NCBI GenBank assembly: GCA_944474755.1
Contig: OX104113.1
Coordinates: 62,020,074-62,084,073 of the forward strand
Reading direction: 5' to 3'
DNA length: 64,000 nucleotides
Source of the DNA: Limnoperna fortunei
Lineage: Eukaryota > Mollusca > Bivalvia > Mytilida > Modiolidae
Made by a program: the position numbers and the translations under genes. The notes under the pieces were generated by a model, which ran no database searches, was not told the origin of the DNA, and saw only the letters and a program-made list of their open reading frames with translations. Shown here piece by piece: positions 1 to 12,200 of this stretch; positions within the stretch are counted from its first letter, which is position 1; every line of letters begins with the position of its first letter.

Positions 1-158
1 TCACTTGGCCATGACCTTTATATCAGTGGCTGGATCAGAAATTTGTATATATTTTATATTGTGATAGTATGATATTTATGTGTTGCTATATATGAGTAAT
101 TTTTTTAGTACTGGTGTGGAATGCATTCAAAACATTTTTCTGTGTCCACACTTGTTTG
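1..158 (+). repeat. Dispersed repeat ending TGTCCACACTTG (partial)
   Basis: The start (GGCCATGACCTTTATATCA) and end (TTTTTCTGTGTCCACACTTG) match the 3' parts of 22395-23010 and 57428-58371. Confidence 0.7.
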
Positions 159-177
159 ACATTTACAAAATTGGAAG

Positions 178-270
178 AAGCATGGCTTTTTCCAAACAAT
201 CTTTGCCAGGCTTTAAAAAAACTTAAGGCCAAAACTGAATATCTCAAAAAAAAACCACAAAAAATTCCAG
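178..270 (+). CDS. ATG2: ATG2 exon 1 of window (5' boundary uncertain)
   Basis: The reading frame gives AWLFPNNLCQALKKLKAKTE and ends at a good donor (CCAG|GTATGC) in phase 1, which matches the two-base start of the next exon. The acceptor is unclear: candidates are AG at 176-177 or 179-180. The sequence up to about 158 belongs to a dispersed repeat ending in TGTCCACACTTG, so the exon should start after that. Assignment to ATG2 rests on phase, order and protein-like composition, not on a motif I recognise. Confidence 0.55.
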
Positions 271-3200
271 GTATGCGAGAACTCTTATATCCCTTTTGTA
301 ATTAGTATTGCACTACTGCATAGAATTATGTACAGTTTAAAACTTTACACCAGCCATTATGGATTTTCCGTATTTGTTACAAATTTAGCCTAAAATTACT
401 ATTACAGGCCACTGTCTTACTGTATAGATTTCTGCCAAATTTTGTACGTATGTGGAAGCATTCTGAGTTCAGATGACAGTCTAAATTATTTTTAGACATG
501 GCTTATTATTGATGTACAGATATACTTATTTCATACTTTTGGTCATCTTAGAATTGTCTATAAACAAGGATTTAACCCATATTTGTTCTGTATCATGTCT
601 GTCCCATCACACAAGAAAGTAAAGTTAAAACAGAAATTTTAATATGCATGAAAACTACTAAAGCATGATACAGATTACTGAAATCTTAAAAAAATTATGG
701 ATATCATCAAATTGGGTTTGGCATCTAAGTTATAGAAAAGCTGTTCTGCTAAATGTTCAACTAATGTATATTATTAAACCCACACTTCAAAGAAAGGCAT
801 AGACTGTTTTATACTTGTCCATCCTTTTATTTGTTTGTTAGTCCATCTGTATGTCTGTAAAAAAATTTGTGTTGAAGTTTTCTAAACAACTATAGGATGC
901 TGAAGCCTGATATTTTGCATTTTGCTTTATCTTATAGTACCATATGGTGTATAGCAATTTTGTGCTTGGTCATCAACTTCCTGATTACCTAATACTTTTT
1001 GTGAAAGCAGGGTTATCACTAGTCAGCATAAGCTCACAGATTCACTTGTTATATATTTTTTGCTTTTAAATTTTGTGATTGCATGATGGAAGTTCCTATT
1101 TTGGGCCTTACAATGAAAGGACAAATTTTCTTTCTAGATCCAATGAAGAAGATTTTGGAAGATCCATCAGCCGAATTATCACATTACAGACTGAGACTTG
1201 CTTTCTTCTCGGTTGCACTGTTACATGACAATCCATCATCAAGGGTGGAACATGGAAAAACAAAAACACAGGAAAATAATATCAAAGATCTGTCAACATC
1301 CTACTTCAGAAAGGTGTTTACTATAGCCACAGCTGCTAGAGGGGACATGAAAGCATTGAGGAAAAGTTTTGTTGATGTGCTTAAATATGACCATCTAAGG
1401 TAAGTATTCCTTGAACACTGGGCATAATATCTCACCAAGATTGATAACCAGCCAAATTGCTTTAGCAACTTCAGAGTTATGGCTCTTTATGCAAAAAATG
1501 GCAGTGTCCACTCTCTAACTCAAACAGTTGTTGTCCGATCATCATGAAAGTTGAGGAAAATGTTTATGAGCATAATATCCCTACCAAGATTGATAACCAG
1601 CCAAATTGCTTAAGCCAATTCAGAGTAATTGCCTTTTATTTATAAAAAACATGGCAAATTTTCTATGGGCATATTTGGAGCACTTTAGCACTTGTTAAAT
1701 TATATGTTTAACTTACTTGGTCAATACACCTGCAATGTCTTTATGGATAAATTTTATTATTTTCGCTTTGATGTCTACCACTGATAAAGTCAGTAACAGC
1801 ATACTGGCATTCATTACCAAATATTTTGGGTTGGTAGGTAAAATTATCACGGCTTGTATCAAAAACAAAATGTCTGATATTCCATATTTCTAATTGTTTA
1901 TAAGCTGTAGCTTGTTAGATAAAAAATTTACTATCAATTTAATGTTAAAAAAATGACCAGCAATGTTGTTGTAGAGTGTTATGTAAGCCAGTGACTATTG
2001 ACTGTAACCAGAAAACAATCCCAACCCATCAAACAATGAGTGTGGATGTGACGATTGGAATGTTTGAACTGGTAGAATGTCTGTTTGACAGGAGGGATAA
2101 AATTGCCACACCCACCTACACAGAGGTTTGTACAATAAAGTGTTGAATATTGATCTCTTAAGGTCTCCTAATTTTTGTCTGTCTGTCCAAGTTGGGGGAC
2201 ATAGATTTTTCTCACATTCTTTCATTCTTCCCACCTCAGATTTACCTTTGCATTGAAGCTTTTTTGATGATGAAATTCATGTCTTCAAGGAAAGTAATAC
2301 ACAGATACAACATTATGAGATCTTCTCACTGTCAAAATTCTGTATGGCTGTGCCTAATAAATCACGCTAGACTAAACTTAGAAAAAGTATGGTGTTTAGC
2401 AATATATGCTGATGAGATACATTTTCCTGTTTGTTCAAGTGTAAGTTTTTATACATACTATGTATTTTCAGAATACATAGTTCCGTAGAGTTTGGAGTAA
2501 ATGCCATTAAAATTGTGAAGATTTAAAAAAATAATGTATTTATCAGTCCTGTTGATATTTACAGTTACTTACATTTTTTCTAGTTTTGTGTGAATTTTAT
2601 AGTGGATTCATTCAAAATGTATAGAGACTCCTACCTTTCTGTATACATATATTTTATTAATGTAATAGCTGACTAAAAATGGGAGAGAGCATCGGGTATT
2701 TGTCTGCGGCCATTTTTAAAAAAAGAATGATGCTTGTATGTCATGACTGATAACTGATATAAAATATGTACTACAACATATAAAAACAGTGCATGTTGAA
2801 ATGGACAGTTCATGGTAAACTTGGTCTGCTGAATATGCCCACTTTGCAACATGTACTTTCAGATGTAAATTGAATTCAGGTACTTAAGTAGATTTGAACT
2901 AAGAAATATTACAGTTTTTTACTGAAGTTAATTGTATCATTTGATGATATGATTATAAACAGAATTAAAAACCATGCATCTGTCCATGAGTTGGTCTGTC
3001 TGTCTGTCTGAAGCTAATCTTGTGTATGTTATAACTTTTTTTATCTTTTGAGGTAGGCTTTTTTTTGGGATGTGGGTAGATAATATCAAGACGATGTGTC
3101 GCATACCATGTTTGTTGACCTTTGACCTTGATCTCAAGGTTGGCAGGGGCCACAAAGTTGGATACTATCTGACTGATATCATATTTATGTGTAGAGATGT

Positions 3201-6200
3201 TATTTTTTGAATTCCTATGCATGTTACGTATCCAGCTAGACACTTTTATATCAAATTTCTCGTCAAATTACAGGAATATTGTACACACCTGCTCATTATA
3301 TACCATATATTTACTGTATGAATTAGCAATGTTGAAATGTTTTAGTGCTTAACTGGTTTTCTACATGAGTATTGACCAGCATACTTGGTATTAATTTTTT
3401 TTAACAATACCGTAATAAGGGTCGTATTGTCCGCAGTTTTTTCCTTTTAATTTTAGTTGGAAAGGAATGGTGCGGATTATACATAAATACAGACTCGATC
3501 GGGTTTTTTTCGTCCCGTTGATTGTTGTCAATGGCGGTCGCCATTTTGTTGTAGTGTCATACGCGGTATTTTCGTACTATTCTAACATAATTCTTTTACA
3601 AACTGCCATATGTATACGTTGTTATGATATTAATTTTTACTTAAATTATTTTTAGTAATATTATATTAATTCTATACGATGAATAAAAATTAAAACAGAT
3701 ACGAAAATAGTAGATGTGTAACCTGTATTACGTAAAATGCAAATGGCGTCGTTATGTAACCTCATGTGTTTGAAGATCGATGTTTTGATTGCAATCATTC
3801 GGGGATTAAAATAAAACGTGTTATCTTTTTGTTTTCTTTGTTTGGTTGATGAATCAAAGTTGACAAATTGTTTTGGTTTCGAAATGTGTGATTTTCCGTT
3901 TTAACAACGATCAAAATAGACGATATGAGAATGCTCTATTTTTAATTTAATTTACTACAATCACTTGAAATTAATAAAAGTATAAACATAAATGATATTT
4001 AAAAGAGAATAAATTACAAATTAATGTAAAAACTTGTTAAGAAGCGCAGCCAAGTTGGACTTGGATGTCTTCATCTTGAGACGTTTTGTGAAAACTTGTA
4101 CGTGCGGATCGTACATGCATATAAGAATTTTTCCGCAATTTTCTGGTCCAAGAAAGGGGTGCGGACAATACGTAAATGCGGACTATACACACCGTTTTAC
4201 GGTAAGTGCTGGAAAGAACTGTTAAGTTAAGCTCCTATAAAATATGGTTAAAAAGTAAAAACATAAGACCCTATAAAAGTCCTTTTTCAAAATTATGTTC
4301 TTTGATATTGAATTCCATTTCATTACTAAGGCAACCACAGTTAAACCAGTTCAACATAGGGCTTATGTAAGAAAGAAATTCTCTATAACCATTTTGCCAA
4401 TTGAAATTAGGCCAAGCTGGAATTTTAAATTGATTATTTGATATTTTAAGATATCTATCATCAGAGCACACATTTTTATGTGAAGAAATCTGTTAAAATT
4501 TGACTAATGGATTGATTGTATTTGACATACATCCTTTGCACTTGTCTATGCTCAGGACGTTTGACAATGTTTATTCTTTAATATTAAGTGATTGCAGACT
4601 TGGTATTATTTAAGAATTGAATGCATTCTTTTGAAGTTTCTTTGACATGAAAGCGTTGACCGAATCACATTTTCAATGAAGTGGTATAGCACTTCTTGAT
4701 GAAAATGTGTACATGATCAACGCTTTCATACATCTTTGAAACTTCAAAAGAATGCATTAAATTCTTACAATTACATTTTATGGTATTTTTAAAATGCTGA
4801 GGTCATGATTTACGTGAAAATTGTGCACAATGCATTTTTTGTTGATTCAGATCAATCTGAATAGATATGCAGGGCCAAAGATTTTGATTTGCATTAAATT
4901 TTCATCTATAGGAGAAAGTTGGATTGCATGCCATATAGGGGTACACGTTTTGTCTGGCTATCTTCTCTTTCATCTATGAAGCTACAATGTTTATAGTTGG
5001 CAGGTTGTGAAGGGCCAAAGAATTTAGATTTTTGTGAAATATTACGTAAATAGTCGGACTACAGAATTAACAAATTAGGTTATTTAAACAAAAAAAAACT
5101 TAATTACAAATTGTCTCCCCTTTGAAACCAATATTAACTATGCTTTGCATGTATTGTCTTTGAAAGCCCACCTATAAAATAAACATATCAACCATGATGA
5201 CCACTGTTACTAATACACATTAGTACTTAATCATATTTGATACAGTGGATTCCACTTAATCGACTTACGCTTTATTGGGTTATTCGCTTTATTGGGTTGA
5301 ATTTTTCTGCACCAAACCATTTCCCATTCAAACAATGTTAAATTTTTCACTTATTTGCATTGCTTTTTACAACGATTTCGCTTCCCTAAGGAGCCTCTCA
5401 ATTCAATTTCATTCCTTCAATTTGAAGAGCTAAATAAGTTCGTACACTTTTACTAGTCTGGGATCATGACTAAATATTCTCAATACCGTAAGCGGACTTC
5501 CGGTTCGAATATACAGTCAGGTCACCAGCAATGAATCCGGTCAAAATTTTGACCGGTTTACAACATTCGGACTGCCTCAAAATTTACGTCAGTATTAACT
5601 GTAACTGACGTAATTCCGATACAAAGCATTATGACGTCACGTCCGGCGTCTGGTAATCAACCTCAAATAAAAGTTTAACATAAAATAAATAACATACACA
5701 TAATATAAATATGAAAAGACTTATTAAATGGTATTTTAATAGAACTTGGTAGTTGGTCATTTCAATCCACAATCAGTAGACATCGTTCATTTCCACTTCA
5801 ATGATCATTCAGCTAAATTTCTCGTCTTTCGCTTTAAAGGGTCGTCCGCTTTATTGGGTAATTTTCTCTGACAAATGTGTAATGCAAATAAGCGGAATCC
5901 ACTGTATTTACTTTTATAACAGTCTCTGAACAATTACCCACAAAAATTGTTTTGTGCCGTCCATAAAAAATTGATTGTTTTTTTTTTCCCTAAGGCCCAC
6001 TAGTTCTGACAATAACCATATATATCTGTTGGGTTTCTGAAAAAATATCTTTTGTCTGTATTAATTGAAAAATTGTGTCATACTAGAATTTTGAAAAGAA
6101 AACAACAGCTTTCCAAAGTACTCACTTTATAAATTATAAGTTGGAAATGATGAACAAAGTTATGGTTCATCTGACCCTTTTCTGATCAACATTGTCAGTT

Positions 6201-9200
6201 GTCTGTCATTTCATCATTTGTTGTAAACTTTTCACATGTTCATCGTCTTCTCAAACACTGGGCCAATTTTATTCAAACTTAGCATAAGTATCCTTGGGTA
6301 AAAGGGATTCAAATGAAGGGTCACACTATCATCAAATTGGAAATAATCGTATTTAACAAACTGTTTAAATATGAAATGGCAGATAATTTAGAAACTGTTA
6401 ACATGTGATGTGTGCATTTCAATCAAACTTAGCACAAAGTATCCATTAGTGAAGGAAACTCATGTTTCTGCATCTGAAGGGCCATGCCCTATTCAAAGGG
6501 GAGTTAATGAGGAAATTGTGAAAATTAAAAAATCTTTTTAGGTACTTTTTTTGGTTTGGGGGGTGGGGTGGGGGGGGGCATTTGAACCAGTGTTAAACAA
6601 ATTTAGATTTGTTTAGATTTGTTCTATTCACCTGCTGTTTCATCTTCACAGATGAGATAATAGAAAAATATTGATTTAATATTAAGTAACCTACAAGTAC
6701 ATGGATTCACACACTTCCAATACATTTTAATGTCTTTAGGCCCAAAACAAATCTTTGTCAATAGGTCACCTTTCAGTTTATTAAATAATTTCAAAGATGT
6801 AATTGTGGTTGAATATAATCTTATGATATTGCTAGATGTACCAGTATGACTCTTTACAACAATGTGGCCTATAGGCATGGGCCTATTGTTATAAGAAACT
6901 CCCCATACACAGTGGTCAGGGTACTGTGGCTTTCTGTTCCAATGAAAGTGTTCATTTCCAAAAGAAAAATAAGAAATCATCTAAGGCATTAAATCTCCTT
7001 GTATAACAGGGAATAAACTAATAATCACTGAAAGACACAACAACGAAACACCAAAATATGAACACAAAACAAAAAAGAAATATATAACATGTATAAAGGT
7101 TTGGTTTTGAACAGTAATAAAAACATTTTGTGGTGGCATACAATTACTAGTCACAAAACAAAAATGGCATTGGGGTATTTTTATGCCCTTGCGACGACAT
7201 TACAGGGGGGCATTAAGTTTTACTCATGTCCATCCGAATTTCCGTCAAGCTTTTCTCAGAAACCGTACACGAGAACAATTTGAAATTTAGCAGGGTGGTT
7301 CAGTATCACAATTTGTACATTCTAAGCAACATTCAGACCTGTAGGACAACTACTTCCTGTTTGGGACTTCATTTGTATGTACATACATCTGTCCCTCAGT
7401 ACTAATTTCCATCAAGCTTTTCTCAGAAACTGTACATTATAACAATTGAAATTTTTCAGGGTGGTTCAGTATGACAAGTTGTACGTCCTAAGCGACTTTC
7501 AGACCTGTCAGACAACTACTTCATGTTTGGGACTTCATTTAGCATGGGCATCTGTGTCCCATGGACACATTCTTAGTTTTTTTTATATTATTACTATTCA
7601 TGTATACAGTTTCATTGCAATAGTATTATAGAAACACATTTTGACAAAGAGTACATATCATCCTGGTGCCTGCATATACTGTAGGCATACTTTTGTTCCG
7701 GGTGTACCAATTTTTGCTATTTTTGTGTTGCAAGTATAACCATGAAATATAGTACCAGCAAAAGTGCAAAAATTATACTACACATTAAAACCATAAAAAT
7801 AAGTACCTGCAAAAATAAATATGTTTACAGCAACTATCGGGGGAAGTAAACTCAGAAGGGCATAATAACATCATTACAGTACGTTTACCTGAGCACTTTT
7901 CACTTTATTAGAAATTCAGAGTGATAATAACAATAAAGTTGTGTTTTCTATATTTTTCTGCTGAAATATGTCCTAATAAGAAGTCATTATGCTATCCCTA
8001 TTGTGTTTGTTTGTTTGTTTGATGGTGTTTAACGCCACTTTCAGCCATTTTCCAGCTATATCATGGCGTCCAGTTTTTATCGGGGGAGGAAGCCAGAGTA
8101 CCCGGAGAAAACCTTCGACCTGCAGTAGGAAAACTGGCAATCCTTGTCAATTAAGATTGGAGTCGAGTACATCCTGCCAGCAGTGAGAATCGAACCCGCA
8201 ATCTCAGTGTTTACAGACCACGTGATCAATAGTAGATGAATTACCTTGACCACTTGGCCACCAAGGCCCCGTAGGGTTGTGCAATAAAGGACATATTTCA
8301 GCATGAAAATGGATCACACAGTATTACTGTGTTTTCACTTTTTTATTTTTTGGGGGGTGAATGTCCCCTCCATCCCCATCTGGATTTGCCAATGGGTTGA
8401 ATGAGGCATTATCAAGTAAGGTACATCAGGGTCCATTTCTATATCCATGGTTGAGTATTACTTAGGATACCCCTGATTTAAGTCTGATAATATGTGGGCT
8501 CTGAGAGATGCAGCAAAGTGAACTGTATTGGGCTCTACACTGTAGCTTACATCTTTTATGTAGATTTGTATCTATAAACACACACCTAATGAACAAATGA
8601 AATGGTTCAGTCCAGTTTTTTCCAGTTACTTCAATTTAAATTCTTTTGTCCAGGATAAAGTACCTGTAGCATTTGTCCTATGTTTAACTATTTTGTTTCT
8701 GGTGTAATCCATCAGGCAAATGTAAGATCTGTGGTCTAGATAGAGTTATAGATGTAAATATGCATATGAATTGAAATAAAACAGATCATAATTTAGTACA
8801 GAACTTTAATGTTTTTCATAACATGTTGTATAAGACAAATATATACATCTGAAGAAAATATATGAACTATTGTCAACAATATGATATATATAAAAATTCT
8901 TCATTTAGTATCATGATATGCATCACCTAGCACTATAACGTGAATATGTACAAAACAATGCTCAAATTATGCCAATAACGAGGGTCTTTGTAGCATGTAA
9001 GTAACACAACAATTCTGTTCATTACATGTCCATCCATGTTCCATAACAAAAATCAGTAAAGTTGGACAGAACATTCTTATACCCTCTATAAAGCTCAAAT
9101 TAAAATTTGTTTATTGTACTATTTAATTTAAAATGGGGGAAAACAGATGCATCATGGGAAATAAAATATGTCAAGGACAGGAAGTAAGAAATGTACAAAT

Positions 9201-12200
9201 GAAATAAACAAGTTATTTGTTTCTTAAAGTGTCTATGCATATTTGCTTTTGTAAATGTAGACAAAATATGTACATTTCTACCTGTGTTAATTCATGTGTA
9301 TAAATTGTTGTTTATGTAACCGCTATACATGTAAATTTAATGAACAATCTAGTAACTGTTTATTCAGTGGAATGACCTTATTGATGCCCTTTTTTATAAA
9401 ATACAAAATTTCTGGTAAAAAAATATGGGAATATATTCTGCTACTTACAATGCCAAAAATACTGTATGCAGACAATTATTTAAACAGTTTTAACAGTACA
9501 GCCATTATGTACATGTAAGAAAAGGGGGACTCAGGTGCTAAATTGTCTAGCTGTAGATAGTTAGTCATCGTCTATGAATCACTAACATCCACCACTAGCA
9601 AGGTGTGATTGACTCTAGCCTTAATTGACAAGGCCAGGTGTTCTTAGACTTTCTGAGAATGAAGCAATGATACAAAATACTTGGCATAAACAACATTCAA
9701 ACAACTTAACTGGTATAAAAATGAATTTTGACATAATTTTATATATAAATGTATGAAATAAGACACAGTGGTGAATTAATACATCACAACCTTAACAAAT
9801 GATGACAATACACACTTATTCTTTGTAAGTAATGAATACTTATATACATATGTACACTTAGTGTATTGGGTAAATATGCATTGAAAGAAGAAAAAACAAA
9901 TAAAATATGTTAATTTGAAAGAAACAATATCATACTATTTTTGTATGGCAAAAAGCATGTAAAAAATGATACGAACATGTCCATCTGTTATTGGTTACTT
10001 TGGTACCATGATTATACAAATGGGTAAACAAAGTGTTTCCAAAACTATAATAAACAAATTAAAATCTAACATAAGTTTTAATTTTCTGATCTGGTGATCA
10101 TATTTGGTCAATTGAGGGGTTCAAGGGGTGACGAGGTAATTCGTCATTACTTTAAGAATTGTAGGCAACAAAATTTCACCATGACACATACATTTTAAAT
10201 AAAAAAAGAATTTTTATCATTAAAAAAAGATCTAACTTATGGATTTAAACTAAAACAGGATTTTATATTAGTGAAGTAATTATTTTAGCATTTACTTATG
10301 CAAAGTGTTTGTTGATCTTTTTCGAGTAAAGCTTTTTCTGACATGTATTTGGATTTTTGCAGTTTTAACAACAGATAATTTACAGAAATACAATATGTAC
10401 AGGTATTTGTTACTCATCTTATTTACATTGAGCAATACACAGTATTGATCAGAGGACAACACCTACATATTTATGGCACATGACTGATACAATTTGTGTA
10501 TTGATTTCTGTGTTTATTTCTTGAAAAACTTGAATACACTTTAAAATAAAATATGATGTTGCAGTCACTGTACTTGATAAAATGAATGTGCCAATTAATA
10601 TTATATAAAATAACATATATTTTAATATTTAGTACACAAAGAAAAATATAAATAGGTCACACTTAAATGAGCTAGTATATACACAAATGTGTTATTTGAC
10701 AGACTATGATGTGAGCAAAATCTCATTAGTTAATTGAGTTTTTATGAATTTGTCGTATTTGAACTGGAGGTTAAAAGAAAAAAGTTATGATTTTTATGAA
10801 GTTTTAAGTGTTGCTTATTGCAATTGATTTAGGGAATTTTATAGCCTACTGGTATCACATGTGACTGGTATATGATTAAAATACATTTCTCAAGAAGCTT
10901 ATAATGGGAAACTTGTTTGCATTTTCAGTAAAATAAGGCTTTTCTTATAGTATCATAGCCTTATGTGGTTCTGAGCAAACGGTTGTGCAAGGGATGGCCA
11001 ACTCCCAGATGTTAGAACATTTTTTGAAAAAGAGAACAAATTTAGACACTTCTAAACTAACTGAACATCATTTAACGAGTTTTCATATTTCATAAATGAT
11101 TGAAGCTGAAACAATACATTACTTTTTTTGTAAATGGGGGTGGCAACGCACCCAATGCACTCTCTGATCCAATGGCAATGAGTCTGAAAAACTTGTAATA
11201 TAATATTTCAATGATATGAGCAAAGTTGACAGTGAGGGAAATATTAAATGCTTTATTAATATTTTGATTTAAGTGCTAAGGTGTACATTCCATTAAAGAA
11301 TAAAATATAGATTTATAACTTTCGAAAACAATGGATACTATATTGGATCCTGTAACAGATTTATTTTTTTAGTAAACAATCTATTTATTCATAATATTAC
11401 ATACTGGTAGTAGTGTAAATAGACCAATTGACAGCAGATTTTCTAGGAAATATTTAAAAAAAAAAATAATTTTGATAAAGGAAATTTGCAAACATTTTTT
11501 GGGAAGTGTAAAATATGTCAAGTTGTTTACACAACATCCTTTTACATGTATTAAAGACAGTATAACAGTTCATGTATAATATTTCCTGTAATCATGCAAT
11601 ATTCTCCTATATTTTAAAGTTCCAAATCATTACATCATTAACATATTACATTATTCCATTCTGATAAATAAAGTTCTGATATACAATAAAATGTTTATTG
11701 CCTAGATATTGTTCTTTGTAGAAAATAAATTGAACAATATCCACCAATATTTATGCAATGGGCATATCTATATTGTCCATATCTATTGCATAGAAGATAC
11801 TAATTAAACAGCACAGTAAAAAGTTTAATGTATATTATAAATAAAACATCTATTTTTGAACAAAGAATATCAAAACAAATGACAAGATATGTAACTATAA
11901 TAATGCATGTTTTACTCAGAATTATTTGTATAGATTTTTTTGCAGCTTGTAAACAGTTTTTCCAAAAAAAGTTTAATGCATTATTTACTATTTCCCCAGA
12001 ATTAGATATATCTGTCAGATAACCACCACCTCCGGGTCCCCTTGAGGTTGGAGATATATATCTATCAGATAACCACCACCCCCACACTCCCACTGAGGTT
12101 GGAGCTTTACTGCCAGCAGGGTGTGCTCAACTCCCAATGTTAGTTGACCAGAATGCCATGGTCTAGGGTTTTCTCAAGATACCCTTAGTGATTCCCCACA

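Noticed and set aside
4034..4225. Open frame with Cys-rich peptide
   Set aside because: Lies almost wholly inside the right end of the TA-flanked MITE at 3410-4202.
6624..6980. 118-codon minus-strand open frame
   Set aside because: No recognisable domain, no splice or promoter signals, and no repeat relatives; chance opening is likely.
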